Shown one piece after another: positions 39,581 through 48,075 of a DNA stretch of 64,000 bases. Both the position numbers and the translations under genes were made by a program. Source of the stretch: Alkaliphilus flagellatus (lineage in GTDB: Bacteria; Bacillota; Clostridia; Peptostreptococcales; Natronincolaceae). The first letter of the stretch is position 1. Each line of letters opens with the position of its first letter. The notes below the pieces were generated by a model, which was given only the letters and a program-made list of their open reading frames with translations, was not told where the DNA came from and did no database searches. The DNA lies in NCBI RefSeq assembly GCF_018919215.1, contig NZ_JAHLQK010000001.1, forward strand, positions 466,430 through 530,429, read 5' to 3'.

Positions 39581-39859
39581 ATGTCATATAATTATAGGAA
39601 TTCTTATACCTTATCTAATATGATGGGCGAGCCTATGCCGGAGCCCCCTAGTGGTACCAATGGAAGAATATACATAGTTCGTCCAGGAGATACTATGTAC
39701 AGGATTGCAGTGCGATATAATACAGGACTTCAAATACTAGTAGATTCAAACCCACAAATTAGTGATCCAAGTTGTATAATGATTGGGCAACGAATATGCA
39801 TTCCATGTACAGATACACCACAACCACATATTTATCAAGATTCTCCAGCATACTCTTAG
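39581..39859 (+). CDS. LysM-domain protein
   Basis: This 92-residue protein has a single LysM domain (about residues 31-75: IYIVRPGDTMYRIAVRYNTG ... SDPSCIMIGQRICIP), a fold that binds peptidoglycan or chitin N-acetylglucosamine chains. The N terminus has no obvious signal peptide, as in many clostridial spore-coat or cortex LysM proteins of the SafA type. ATG 39581 follows AAAGGAGG; an upstream in-frame GTG at 39557 lies before that site. It precedes an SLH-GH18 gene that also points to the cell surface or spore. Confidence 0.85.
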   Translation: MSYNYRNSYTLSNMMGEPMPEPPSGTNGRIYIVRPGDTMYRIAVRYNTGLQILVDSNPQISDPSCIMIGQRICIPCTDTPQPHIYQDSPAYS

Positions 39860-39891
39860 AAGAATACAAATTAAGTAATACTATACAAAGT

Positions 39892-39930
39892 AGACCTTAT
39901 AGTTTAGTGCGAAATTATAGGGTCTTTTTG
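39892..39930 (+). terminator. Terminator after LysM gene
   Basis: AGACCTTATA / TATAGGGTCT (39892-39901, 39916-39925) then TTTTT. Confidence 0.7.
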
Positions 39931-39932
39931 TT

Positions 39933-39962
39933 TTGGTCTTGGTCGAAAATATATGGTATAAT
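39933..39962 (+). promoter_or_regulatory. Promoter of the SLH-GH18 gene
   Basis: TTGGTC (39933-39938), 18-base spacer, TATAAT (39957-39962). It lies 33 bases upstream of the ATG. Confidence 0.55.
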
Positions 39963-39995
39963 TTAGAAAAAACGTACTTTAATAAGGAGGATCAT

Positions 39996-41660
39996 ATGAA
40001 ACGAATTATATCTTACATAATAATATTTTCCATTTTAGTTACTTCTAATTTACTTGTTTATGGAAATACTTCTATAGTTATGCTTAAAGATATAGAAAAT
40101 CATTGGATTAATGATTATAAAGAAGTATTATATACTTTGCAACATCTAGGTATTATAACAGGATATCCTGAGGATAATAGCTTCAGACCTGAAAAGCAAA
40201 TTAGTAGACAGGAATTTGTAAAGGCCTTAATTGTGGCAGCTGGATATTCTATAGAAAATAAAGCTATTGCCCAAAGCTTTATAGATGTTAATCCTAATTT
40301 ATGGTCATATCCGTATATAGAAGCCGCTGTAGGAAATGGTATTATTATTCCTGAGGATTACATAGAAAACTTTGAGCCGTCTAGACCAATTACTAGGCAA
40401 GAGATGGCAATTATGGTAGTAAGGGCATTAGAGATTTTAGATAGTGAACAAATAGAATTTGATGACTTTGAGTTTAAAGATAAGTCGGAAATTCCTGCCT
40501 GGGCAGCTTCTTTTATTAATATAGCATGGAGTAAAGGAATTATTACGGGGTCAAAGGTAAATGAAGGTTATATATTTAAACCTAATGATACGGCTACAAG
40601 GGCGGAAGCAGCTATAATATTACATAGATTTTTGCATAATAAGAAAGACTTGAAAAAACTAGGGTTCTATGCAGTTAAATCTTTTGAGCAGATTAAAGAG
40701 CTTGAAATCGAAGACACATTTAATGATATAGCTTTTGGCTGGGGTTCTCTAGAGGCATTAAAAAATGGAGATATAATATTTAGTATGGCTGATAGTAAAA
40801 GTGATTATAAAAGGCCTTCAGGTTTTGAAGAACCATTACACTTAGTTGAAAAAGCAGGTGTGAATAGAATATTAATGATAACAGAAGCTAGAACTTCTCT
40901 AATATATCCTTTTTTAGAAAATAAAACTTTCTGGCAGGCTGCTATTACAGAAATAGTAGAGAGTTTAAGATATCATAACTTTACAGGCGTTCTAATAGAC
41001 TTTGAAAATATACGTAATAGAGAACAAGGATATAGACAACTATACTTAGAGTTTTTAATTGAATTAAATAAAGAACTTAAATCTAACAATTATAGTTTGT
41101 CCGTTGCAGTACAGCCAAATAATGTTGTGGGATATTATGATGGTTATGATTATAGTGGAATTTCTGAAGTGGCTGATGAAATAATACTAATGGCTTATGA
41201 TTATTATGATAGAAATAATACAACAACACCAACTGATCATGCACCTATTTATAAGGTGAAGGAGGCATTGGAAAATTTAATTACTGAAGGTGTTAATCCA
41301 GAAAAGATTATTTTAGGTTTACAAGTAGCAGGAGCTACACAATGGATATTTAGGAAAAGTAATAGTACTATTTATCCATCGGATCAAATACATACACCTG
41401 CTATGTCAAGTGTTTACAATAGGTTGAATAGTAGTGATATTAAGGGTAAGGTAAATTTTAACCCTAACACTATGACACCATCCTTTGAATATAATGTAAT
41501 TGATAATGCTGAAAGTAAAGATATAATCATTAAGTATGAAAATAGAGAAAGTATAGAAAGTAAAATTTTGTTGGCTAAATACTATGGCATTAAGGGAATA
41601 TCAGTTTGGAGGATTGGAGAAATACAAAGAGATATTTTAGAGCTGTTAGTAGATAAATAG
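39996..41660 (+). CDS. Surface protein with three SLH domains and a GH18 catalytic domain
   Basis: This 554-residue secreted protein has a signal peptide (RIISYIIIFSILVTSNLLVYG). Three S-layer-homology repeats follow (about residues 30-215; ITGYPEDNSFRPEKQISRQEF, PSRPITRQEMAIMVVRALE, FKPNDTATRAEAAIILHRFL). A glycosyl hydrolase 18 barrel starts near 225. The catalytic strand is FTGVLIDFENI, giving the D-x-E of the DxxDxE motif, with YSLSVAVQPN and DEIILMAYDYYD as neighbouring strands. SLH anchors it to secondary wall polymer; the enzyme probably acts on peptidoglycan or spore cortex, as in YaaH/YdhD-type enzymes. ATG 39996 follows AAGGAGG. Longer in-frame starts before it lie in the promoter. 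Confidence 0.93.
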   Translation: MKRIISYIIIFSILVTSNLLVYGNTSIVMLKDIENHWINDYKEVLYTLQHLGIITGYPEDNSFRPEKQISRQEFVKALIVAAGYSIENKAIAQSFIDVNPNLWSYPYIEAAVGNGIIIPEDYIENFEPSRPITRQEMAIMVVRALEILDSEQIEFDDFEFKDKSEIPAWAASFINIAWSKGIITGSKVNEGYIFKPNDTATRAEAAIILHRFLHNKKDLKKLGFYAVKSFEQIKELEIEDTFNDIAFGWGSLEALKNGDIIFSMADSKSDYKRPSGFEEPLHLVEKAGVNRILMITEARTSLIYPFLENKTFWQAAITEIVESLRYHNFTGVLIDFENIRNREQGYRQLYLEFLIELNKELKSNNYSLSVAVQPNNVVGYYDGYDYSGISEVADEIILMAYDYYDRNNTTTPTDHAPIYKVKEALENLITEGVNPEKIILGLQVAGATQWIFRKSNSTIYPSDQIHTPAMSSVYNRLNSSDIKGKVNFNPNTMTPSFEYNVIDNAESKDIIIKYENRESIESKILLAKYYGIKGISVWRIGEIQRDILELLVDK

Positions 41661-41727
41661 ATTAATAAAACAAAAGGACTCAAGGATTAGGCGGCTGTGC
41701 ATGAGGTGATTAAAAAATATTTTTACA

Positions 41728-41780
41728 TTGACAAGCGGCGAAATACCTGTTAATCTAAATACATACTAAAAGTATGTATT
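41728..41780 (+). promoter_or_regulatory. Promoter and TetR-type operator of the efflux island
   Basis: TTGACA (41728-41733), 17-base spacer, TAATCT (41751-41756). It is followed at once by a perfect inverted repeat AATACATACT / AGTATGTATT (41758-41767, 41771-41780) covering the expected transcription start. The TetR gene starts 14 bases later, so autorepression is likely. Confidence 0.8.
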
Positions 41781-41794
41781 GGAGGTGAAACTCT

Positions 41795-42454
41795 GTGGCA
41801 AGAAATAAATATCCAGAAGAAACTGTAAACAGGATTTTGGAGGTATCTCTTAAACTGTTTATAGAAAAAGGCTATGAGCATACCTCTATTCAGGATATTA
41901 TCAATGATTTAGGTGGACTGACAAAGGGTGCTATCTATCACCATTTTAAGTCTAAGGAAGAGATTTTTTTAGCTGTGGCCGAAGATATTCACAAGGAAAC
42001 AGAGACACGCATGACTGCTATTCGTGATGATGAAAAGCTGAATGGCTTACAGAAATTACAGAAAATGTTCTGTTCTTCTCTGGAAAGTTCAACACAAGAT
42101 AAAATGTTTTCTGTTGCACCAAATCTGCTAAAAAATCCACAATTTCTGGCACTTCAATTGCAAAGCTCCATTGAGGAGGCGGCGCCGTTTTACATTCAGC
42201 CAGTTCTTGAACAGGGTATTGCAGACGGATCCATCCAAACAGAATATCCCAAAGAGCTTGCAGAGGTTTTGATACTGCTTGCAAATGTATGGTTAAACCC
42301 TATGATTTTTGCAGTTTCTCCAAAGGAGATGCTGAGCAAGTGCCGATTTTTTCAAAAAATCCTGTTGGGATTGGGGCTTGATTTAGTTAATGAACAAATG
42401 CTGGAACGCTTTGACAAATATACCAAGATATACGAAGAGAAAAATCACAAGTAA
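41795..42454 (+). CDS. TetR/AcrR-family transcriptional regulator
   Basis: This 219-residue repressor has the N-terminal TetR helix-turn-helix (ETVNRILEVSLKLFIEKGYEHTSIQDIINDLGGLTKGAIYHHFKSKEEIFLAVAE) and an all-helical ligand domain. The GTG start at 41795 follows GGAGGTG. It heads an island of ABC and MFS exporter genes whose DNA is richer in G and C than the surrounding chromosome, and a palindromic operator overlaps its own promoter. It most likely senses a drug exported by the downstream pumps. Confidence 0.93.
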   Translation: MARNKYPEETVNRILEVSLKLFIEKGYEHTSIQDIINDLGGLTKGAIYHHFKSKEEIFLAVAEDIHKETETRMTAIRDDEKLNGLQKLQKMFCSSLESSTQDKMFSVAPNLLKNPQFLALQLQSSIEEAAPFYIQPVLEQGIADGSIQTEYPKELAEVLILLANVWLNPMIFAVSPKEMLSKCRFFQKILLGLGLDLVNEQMLERFDKYTKIYEEKNHK

Positions 42455-42467
42455 CCTACAAAAATAG

Positions 42468-42494
42468 CTGCTCCCAGAGAGCAGATTATTTTTA
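42468..42494 (+). terminator. Weak hairpin after the TetR gene
   Basis: CTGCTC / GAGCAG (42468-42473, 42479-42484) followed by ATTATTTTT. It may act as an attenuator before the ABC genes. Confidence 0.5.
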
Positions 42495-42502
42495 ACATCA
42501 TA

Positions 42503-42521
42503 CATACCAACCGCAGGTATG
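42503..42521. promoter_or_regulatory. Possible second TetR site before the ABC ATPase gene
   Basis: CATACC-N7-GGTATG (42503-42508, 42516-42521), preceded by TA to give TACATACC, resembles a half-site of the operator at 41758-41780. Spacing differs, so this is tentative. Confidence 0.35.
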
Positions 42522-42539
42522 CAAAAAGGAGGATATAAC

Positions 42540-43265
42540 ATGAACAAGTTACTGGCAGTACATACAAACTGCCTTACAAAAGTATTTTCTGGTGAAGAAG
42601 TATTGAAAAGATGCAGTATTTCTGTGAATCAGGGTGAAATCTATGGCATTCTTGGAGCAAACGGGGCAGGTAAAACCACTCTGCTTAAGCTGATTGCAGG
42701 GCTTTTAGAGCCCACTGAAGGCAACGCAGAGGTTATAGGTATGGATAGTCACAGCCAAAAAGCACAGCTGCTAAGGCAAATCGGTATTTTTATCGAAACA
42801 CCTTACTTCTATGAGCATCTTTCAGCATCTGAAAATCTGTCTATCCATTTAGAATATATGGGCACTTCGGGGGATATTCAAGACGCACTAAAACAGGTTG
42901 GGCTAAGCAGCACTGGTACTAAACCAGTGGCACAGTTTTCGCTTGGTATGCGTCAGCGACTAGGGATTGCCCGTGCCTTGATACATCGACCACAGGTATT
43001 GCTTTTGGATGAACCTATCAATGGACTTGATCCAATTGCTATTCGTGAAATGCGTGAGCTGTTTGGGCAGTTAAAGGCTGAGGGTATGACGCTGCTCATA
43101 TCCAGTCATATTCTAAGTGAGATAGAGCAAACCGCAGACCGTGTAGGAATTTTAGCATATGGACAACTGATTTTAGAGGAAAGCATGTCTGCTTTGAAAC
43201 AGCAGCATCCCAATGATTTAGAAAACTATCTTATTGGAGTTATGAATGGAGGGATTTTATGTTGA
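42540..43265 (+). CDS. ABC transporter ATP-binding protein, BcrA-like
   Basis: This 241-residue ATPase has Walker A GILGANGAGKTTLLKLIAG, signature FSLGMRQRLGIARALI, Walker B VLLLDEPINGLDP and H-loop ISSHILSEI. The INGLDP variant and overall size match bacitracin-type BcrA and lantibiotic-immunity ATPases. ATG 42540 lies eight bases after AAGGAGG; the in-frame ATG at 42519 precedes that site. It overlaps the permease gene by seven bases. It is part of the TetR island. Confidence 0.92.
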   Translation: MNKLLAVHTNCLTKVFSGEEVLKRCSISVNQGEIYGILGANGAGKTTLLKLIAGLLEPTEGNAEVIGMDSHSQKAQLLRQIGIFIETPYFYEHLSASENLSIHLEYMGTSGDIQDALKQVGLSSTGTKPVAQFSLGMRQRLGIARALIHRPQVLLLDEPINGLDPIAIREMRELFGQLKAEGMTLLISSHILSEIEQTADRVGILAYGQLILEESMSALKQQHPNDLENYLIGVMNGGILC

Positions 43266-43990
43266 AATTAATTCGATTAGAACTGCGAAGAAATAAATTG
43301 ACAGGATACAAAGTAGCCAGCGGATGTATTTTTCTTGGGATTTTGGCCTTATGCTTTCTCTTTGCCTTTATGCCTGCCATTGTAGAATCGCAAGGGGATA
43401 TTCTCTCAGCAAAGGAGCTTGCCATGTTCTCAGGCTGGAATAATCTGATTGCAATGATGTCCACCATTTCAATGACTTCCTTCGCGGTGCTCTCTACGGT
43501 AATGCACGCCCGATTTATTGTAACCGAATACACAGGCAAACGAGCTATTTTGCTTTTTTCTTATCCCATAAAGCGTAGTCGCATATTGTGGGCAAAATGC
43601 AGTCTTGTATTTTGGTTTACGACTGGCATGATGTTTCTGTGTAATTTGGCGGCAATCACGTTGTTTGGTATCTGCTCCAATCTGTTTCAAATTCTTTCAG
43701 AGCCGTTTACGATTACGACCTTTACCTATCTGCTCACTACAACGTTGATTCTCTCATTATTATCGGGAGCCATTGGTTTGATAGCCTTGCGAATTGGTTT
43801 TTGGAAGAAATCCGTTCCGATTACTATTGTATCTGCAGTTATATTGGCAAGCCCTTGTTCACAGCTGTTCTCATTTTTTCTAGATAGCTCTATTACCGTT
43901 ATGCTTGCAACCATGTTACTGCTATTGACCATCGGCTTTGTGATCTTTTTAGGTCTGACAAGAATGGTAAACCGCATGGAGGTGCTATAA
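43259..43990 (+). CDS. ABC-2 type permease of the efflux island
   Basis: This 243-residue membrane protein has six hydrophobic segments: about 20-40, 58-82, 107-130, 140-165, 172-188 and 212-235. The cytosolic loop TEYTGKRAILLFSYPIKRSRILWAKC is the ABC-2 coupling region. It starts inside the ATPase gene (GGAGGG, six to seven bases before the ATG), so the two are translated together as an exporter, probably for a peptide antibiotic or drug. Confidence 0.87.
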   Translation: MLKLIRLELRRNKLTGYKVASGCIFLGILALCFLFAFMPAIVESQGDILSAKELAMFSGWNNLIAMMSTISMTSFAVLSTVMHARFIVTEYTGKRAILLFSYPIKRSRILWAKCSLVFWFTTGMMFLCNLAAITLFGICSNLFQILSEPFTITTFTYLLTTTLILSLLSGAIGLIALRIGFWKKSVPITIVSAVILASPCSQLFSFFLDSSITVMLATMLLLLTIGFVIFLGLTRMVNRMEVL

Positions 43991-44023
43991 TTTTACTGAA
44001 AGTTTTTCGGAGGAATGATAATT

Positions 44024-45259
44024 ATGAAGAAAACAGCTTTATTTAAAAAAGATTTCGCCTTAGTAGTCATTGGCCAAATCATATCCCTGTTCGGCAATTC
44101 TATTTTGCGGTTTGCCCTGCCCCTTTATTTATTAAGGCAAACAGGATCTGCCGCTTTGTTCGGCGTGGTGACGGCCTGTTCCTTTCTGCCGATGATCGTC
44201 CTATCCCTTTTGGGCGGCGTGCTAGCAGATCGTGTTAACAAGCGAAACATTATGGTTGTTCTGGATTTTTTTACAGCCGTCTTAATTTTTGTGTTTAGTG
44301 TTGTACTTGAAATGCTTCCGCTAGTACCACTTTTTATCCTAATACTTATGATGCTTTATGGCATACAGGGAGCATATCAGCCGGCAGTACAAGCGAGCAT
44401 TCCGCTGCTCGTTCCGATGGAACAGCTGATGTCAGCCAATGCCGTGATCAATCAGGTGAATGCACTGGCAAATCTGTTAGGTCCCATTATTGGTGGTATT
44501 CTGTTTAGTACATGGGGACTTTCGCCTATTTTGCTCATAAGTTGTATTTGCTTTATGCTGTCTGCCGTAATGGAAATTTTTATCCGCATTCCTCACCAAA
44601 AAAAACCCATCGAGACGGGTGTACTCACTATTGTACGTGAGGATTTAACCGATAGCCTGCGGTTTATTAGGACAGAAAAACCAGTGCTTTTTCGTGTAAT
44701 GGGTTTACTGGTCTTATTCAACCTTTTTTTAAGTGCCATGCTGATCATTGGTCTGCCGGTATTGATAACGAAAACATTGGGAATGAGTGATCGTTTGTTT
44801 GGATACTCCCAAGGTGCACTTGCAGCAGGCGGACTTGCAGGGGGAATTTTAGCAGGACTTTTGGGAAATAAGCTGGATGTGAAAAAATCACATTTACTCT
44901 TGCTTATGTGTGCTTGTGGCGTGCTGCCTATGGGACTGACATTGTTATTCCAAAGTCCGCCCTTTATCAGCTATCTGATTATCTCTGTTATGAGCTTTTT
45001 TCTGATGACAGCATCCACTATGTTCAGCGTACAAATACTTTCATTTGTGCAGGCACAGACGCCGCCACAGCTTGTTGGCAAGGTGATTTCCTGTTTGTTG
45101 GCACTTTCCATGTGTGCCCAACCTATTGGTCAGGCACTATATGGCATTCTGTTTCAACAGTTTAACGCCATACCATGGATTGTAGTTTTAGGTGCCGCTT
45201 TGATTTCTTGCATGATTGCCATATATTCCAAAAGCACTTTTGGAACACTGAGCGAATAA
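44024..45259 (+). CDS. MFS efflux protein (macrolide-efflux-like)
   Basis: This 411-residue protein has 12 predicted transmembrane segments. The first two, DFALVVIGQIISLFGNSILRFALPLYLL and FLPMIVLSLLGGVLADRVNKRNIMVVLD, contain the MFS motif A-like GGVLADRVNKR loop. GIQGAYQPAVQASIPLLVPMEQLMSANAVINQVNALANLLGPIIGG is typical of the MefA/antibiotic-efflux branch. ATG 44024 lies nine bases after CGGAGGA; ATG 44015 directly follows that site and is rejected. It completes a TetR-ABC-MFS drug-export island with codon use unlike its neighbours. Confidence 0.9.
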   Translation: MKKTALFKKDFALVVIGQIISLFGNSILRFALPLYLLRQTGSAALFGVVTACSFLPMIVLSLLGGVLADRVNKRNIMVVLDFFTAVLIFVFSVVLEMLPLVPLFILILMMLYGIQGAYQPAVQASIPLLVPMEQLMSANAVINQVNALANLLGPIIGGILFSTWGLSPILLISCICFMLSAVMEIFIRIPHQKKPIETGVLTIVREDLTDSLRFIRTEKPVLFRVMGLLVLFNLFLSAMLIIGLPVLITKTLGMSDRLFGYSQGALAAGGLAGGILAGLLGNKLDVKKSHLLLLMCACGVLPMGLTLLFQSPPFISYLIISVMSFFLMTASTMFSVQILSFVQAQTPPQLVGKVISCLLALSMCAQPIGQALYGILFQQFNAIPWIVVLGAALISCMIAIYSKSTFGTLSE

Positions 45260-45301
45260 ATTTTATTTCTCAATTGGCGAGACTTGACTTTAACCAAAAT
45301 A

Positions 45302-45330
45302 AGCAGATGTCATAACGACATCTGCTCTTT
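45302..45330 (+). terminator. Terminator of the efflux island
   Basis: AGCAGATGTC / GACATCTGCT (45303-45312, 45317-45326 approximately) then CTTTGTCTTTT. Confidence 0.7.
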
Positions 45331-45517
45331 GTCTTTTCCCTATCTGTTTATAGTTTAGACTTTAAATTGTCCCTATTACTATGTAGCTTTATATGGGTCT
45401 TTTTTTAATTTGAGAAGAAATATACTTAAAAGTATAGTATAATATAGAAGGTAAGATTTAAGGGCGCACAGAGAATTTTTTAATAATGGTATAACTCATA
45501 AGAAGGGGGCCCGGGAT

Positions 45518-45907
45518 ATGAACAATGAAAACAATATAATGGTATGTGTAACAAAACAAAAAACCTGTGAAAAGTTAATTCAGTCTGGGGTTAAAATTAA
45601 GGAACAAATAGGTGGAGATCTTTTTGTTGTCCATGTTGCACCTACAGGGTGGAACTTTTTAGGTAACTCTCAGGAAGGAGAAGCCTTGGATTACTTATTT
45701 GAAATTTCAAAGGCAGTAGGAGCAGATATGACAGTATTGAGGTCATCAGAGGTTGTTAAGACCATTGTTGACTTCTGTGAAAAAAACAGCATTACCATTA
45801 TTGTATTGGGTGAATCTCCAGAGGTTTCAGAGGACAATAATATTATTTCTAAGTTAACTAAAAAGCTAGGGCAAAATATTGAAATAAAAGTAGTTTCGAC
45901 TTATTAA
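45518..45907 (+). CDS. Universal-stress-like (USP/KdpD-type) domain protein
   Basis: This 129-residue Rossmann-like protein has the start NIMVCVTKQKTCEKLIQSGVKIKEQIGGDLFVVHVAPTGWNFLG, then ISKAVGADMTVLRSSEVVKTIVDFCEKNSITIIVLGESPE. That is the pattern of the USP domain found alone or in KdpD sensors. The ATP-binding G-x2-G-x9-G(S/T) motif of classic UspA is not evident, so nucleotide binding is doubtful. The ribosome site is AGAAGGGGG within an unusually GC-rich patch (GGGGGCCCGGG at 45502-45512). Confidence 0.75.
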   Translation: MNNENNIMVCVTKQKTCEKLIQSGVKIKEQIGGDLFVVHVAPTGWNFLGNSQEGEALDYLFEISKAVGADMTVLRSSEVVKTIVDFCEKNSITIIVLGESPEVSEDNNIISKLTKKLGQNIEIKVVSTY

Positions 45908-46103
45908 AATTATAGTATTAAATAATAGAGGTTTCTATAAAAATAGAAATCTCTATTATTATTTAGAAATGTATAAGAAACAGATAATAATAAATAGAAT
46001 TTTGCTAACAATGAAGTGTATAATGTTAAAATAAAATTATTGGGTAATATATTGTTACTTATGCTGTATTACCTTAAAACAGTAGTAAGGGAGAAGAGTA
46101 TAA

Positions 46104-47051
46104 ATGGAAAAAAATCAACTTTTATATAGAACCTACTCACAATACTTAATAGAGAAGTATGGTGAAAAGGTGTACAAGCTTTCAGTTAATTTACCATTAA
46201 CATGCCCAAATCGTGATGGGAAACTAAGTAAAGGTGGTTGTACATTTTGTGCTGAGGTAGGCACTGGATTCGAAAGTTTATCAAATTGCTTTTCAGTTCA
46301 AGAACAATTGACAAAAACTAGGGATCATATAAAGAAAAAATATAAAGCAAACAAGTACATTGCCTACTTTCAAAATTTTTCAAATACATATATGCCTATA
46401 GATGTTTTTAAAGTATATATTGAAGAAGCGGTGATGGAGGGAATTGTCGAAATTGCTATTTCAACCAGGCCAGATTGTATAGAGGAAGAATATTTAAAGT
46501 TTTTAAAGGAATTAGGGAAAAGGACAGGAATTGAAATATCATTTGAACTAGGACTTCAAACTGTTAATTATCACACACTAAATAAAATAAATAGAGGCCA
46601 TACTCTAGGTGAATTTATTGATGCTGTATTAACTATAAAAGAATATGGGTTTGATATATGTACTCACTTAATACTTAACTTACCGTGGGATAACATGGAT
46701 GATGTAATTGAGAATGCAAAAGTTATTTCTGCACTTAATGTTGAACAAGTAAAGTTACATGCTTTATATATAATGGAAAATACAACAATGGGAACAGAAT
46801 ACAAAAGAGGAGAAATAGAACTTATTTCAGTTGAAGAATATAAAGAGAGGGTTATTACATTTTTAGAACATTTATCTCCTGAAATCGTTGTTCAGCGGTT
46901 AATAGGTAGAGCACCAGAGGAGAATAGTTTATTTGTTAATTGGAATACGAGCTGGTGGAAAATTCGCGATGAAATTCATGATGAAATGATTATAGAAGAA
47001 AGATATCAAGGGAAGAAAGCAAATTATTTAGGTGGAAAAGCACTAAAATAA
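46104..47051 (+). CDS. TIGR01212-family radical SAM protein (YhcC-like)
   Basis: This 315-residue radical SAM enzyme has the cluster cysteines C34, C46 and C49 in CPNRDGKLSKGGCTFC, an unusually spaced motif (C-x11-C-x2-C) that defines the YhcC/TIGR01212 group. Further family blocks are YIAYFQNFSNTYMP, EIAISTRPDCI, ISFELGLQTVNYHTLNKINRGH and ICTHLILNLPWD. The function is not firmly known; an RNA-modification role has been suggested for relatives. GGGAGAAG precedes the ATG. A P-loop gene follows after 79 bases. Confidence 0.92.
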   Translation: MEKNQLLYRTYSQYLIEKYGEKVYKLSVNLPLTCPNRDGKLSKGGCTFCAEVGTGFESLSNCFSVQEQLTKTRDHIKKKYKANKYIAYFQNFSNTYMPIDVFKVYIEEAVMEGIVEIAISTRPDCIEEEYLKFLKELGKRTGIEISFELGLQTVNYHTLNKINRGHTLGEFIDAVLTIKEYGFDICTHLILNLPWDNMDDVIENAKVISALNVEQVKLHALYIMENTTMGTEYKRGEIELISVEEYKERVITFLEHLSPEIVVQRLIGRAPEENSLFVNWNTSWWKIRDEIHDEMIIEERYQGKKANYLGGKALK

Positions 47052-47130
47052 TATTTTTATCATGCAGGGAAAAGAAAGAATTTATAGAATATTTAAAATA
47101 TATAAAAATATTTCTAGGAGGTTTTGTCTT

Positions 47131-47547
47131 ATGATAAAGCTTATAGTTGGCCCTGCAGGTGGAGGAAAAACTAGGATATTAAGTCAAATAGCTAACGAAG
47201 ATGTGAAAAAAGCAAGGGGACATTTAATCTATATTGATCATCGTAATACACGTATGTTGCAAGTAGACTATAAAATTAGATTTATTAATATAGGAGAATA
47301 TGAAGTTAAGGATGAAGAAAGTTTTTATGGTTTTATATGTGGTATTATTGCATCCAATTATGATATAGAAACAATTTATATCGATGGATTATATAACATA
47401 ACTAATAGAGAGCTAGATAAGATGAAGGAATTTTTTTGCAAACTTGATAATATTGAGTTGAAATATAATATTAATTTTGTAATAACTATAAGCTCTGAGA
47501 AAGAGAGTCTTCCACAATTTTTGAATAAGTATTTAATAATTGGATAA
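47131..47547 (+). CDS. Small P-loop ATPase-like protein
   Basis: This 138-residue protein starts at ATG 47131, nine bases after AGGAGG; the in-frame ATG at 47062 has no good site. The first residues, MIKLIVGPAGGGKTRILSQIA, are a Walker A motif at the very N terminus, followed by HLIYIDHRNTRMLQV and a Walker-B-like strand ETIYIDGLYNI. It ends at about the size of a minimal nucleotide-binding core. I do not know the family's role. It is terminated by a strong hairpin that also faces the selenoprotein gene. Confidence 0.75.
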   Translation: MIKLIVGPAGGGKTRILSQIANEDVKKARGHLIYIDHRNTRMLQVDYKIRFINIGEYEVKDEESFYGFICGIIASNYDIETIYIDGLYNITNRELDKMKEFFCKLDNIELKYNINFVITISSEKESLPQFLNKYLIIG

Positions 47548-47552
47548 AATAC

Positions 47553-47580
47553 AAAAAAGCAGCTAAGCTGCTTTTTTTAT
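47553..47580 (+). terminator. Terminator after P-loop gene
   Basis: AAAAAAGCAGC / GCTGCTTTTTT with a three-base loop and T run. Confidence 0.85.
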
Positions 47581-47610
47581 TGCCATAAAAAAGTAAATAT
47601 GTTGTTAATA

Positions 47611-47841
47611 TTAGAGATTCTTATCTATGTCATCAATTTCAGGAAAGCGTTTCATTTCCTTTTTAGAGAAAATTAATTTATCATCAGATATAACTTCAAA
47701 AACCCCACCAGATGAAGGAATAAGAGTAAGTGATTCTATTTCATTTTTATATGTTCTTAAAAGATGTTCAGCCAATTCCATGGCTTTTGGTACATAGCCT
47801 CAGCCAGTACAGTATTCAATACTAATTTTTTTATTTTCCAT
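47611..47841 (-). CDS. SelW-like (Rdx family) selenoprotein with in-frame TGA
   Basis: On the minus strand an ATG at 47841 follows GGAGG by seven bases and opens a 76-residue frame interrupted only by TGA at codon 14 (47802-47800). Reading TGA as selenocysteine gives MENKKISIEYCTGUGYVPKA, then MELAEHLLRTYKNEI, TLIPSSGGVFEV and KRFPEIDDIDKNL. The C-x-x-U motif after a first beta strand, followed by AxxLxxxL and SGGVFEV, is that of the Rdx (SelW/SelT/SelH) thioredoxin-like family. A cysteine version would read CTGCGY. Starting 15 bases after the TGA is a hairpin that fits a bacterial SECIS. Standard gene callers would split or miss it. Role: probably a small redox protein. Confidence 0.85.
47770..47785 (-). 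promoter_or_regulatory. SECIS-like hairpin downstream of the TGA codon
   Basis: On the minus strand AGCCA-TGGAAT-TGGCT forms a five-base-pair stem with a six-base loop carrying GG, 14 bases after the TGA. Bacterial SECIS elements have a small apical loop with a G near its start about 16-37 bases downstream of UGA; here the loop starts 20 bases after it. Confidence 0.6.
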
Positions 47842-48075
47842 AATATAACCTCCAAAGTATAGTTTTTTTTTATAGATAATATATGCGCTATAGAAAATTT
47901 CTATTACTATTTTACCCTATTAAATAATAAAGAAACAGTTTTTATAATTTTGAAATTATAATTTTAAAAGCACTATTTATTAAGCATATATTGATTATTT
48001 TCTTAAAAAGTATGTTATAATTAATATTAATGATGTATAATTGATTTGCAATTTAATACAATAAGGAGGATACAT

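Noticed and set aside
45500-45515. GGGGGCCCGGG patch as a foreign or vector-like junction
   Set aside because: It doubles as the ribosome site of the USP-like gene and the flanking DNA is ordinary; a chance GC patch is simpler.
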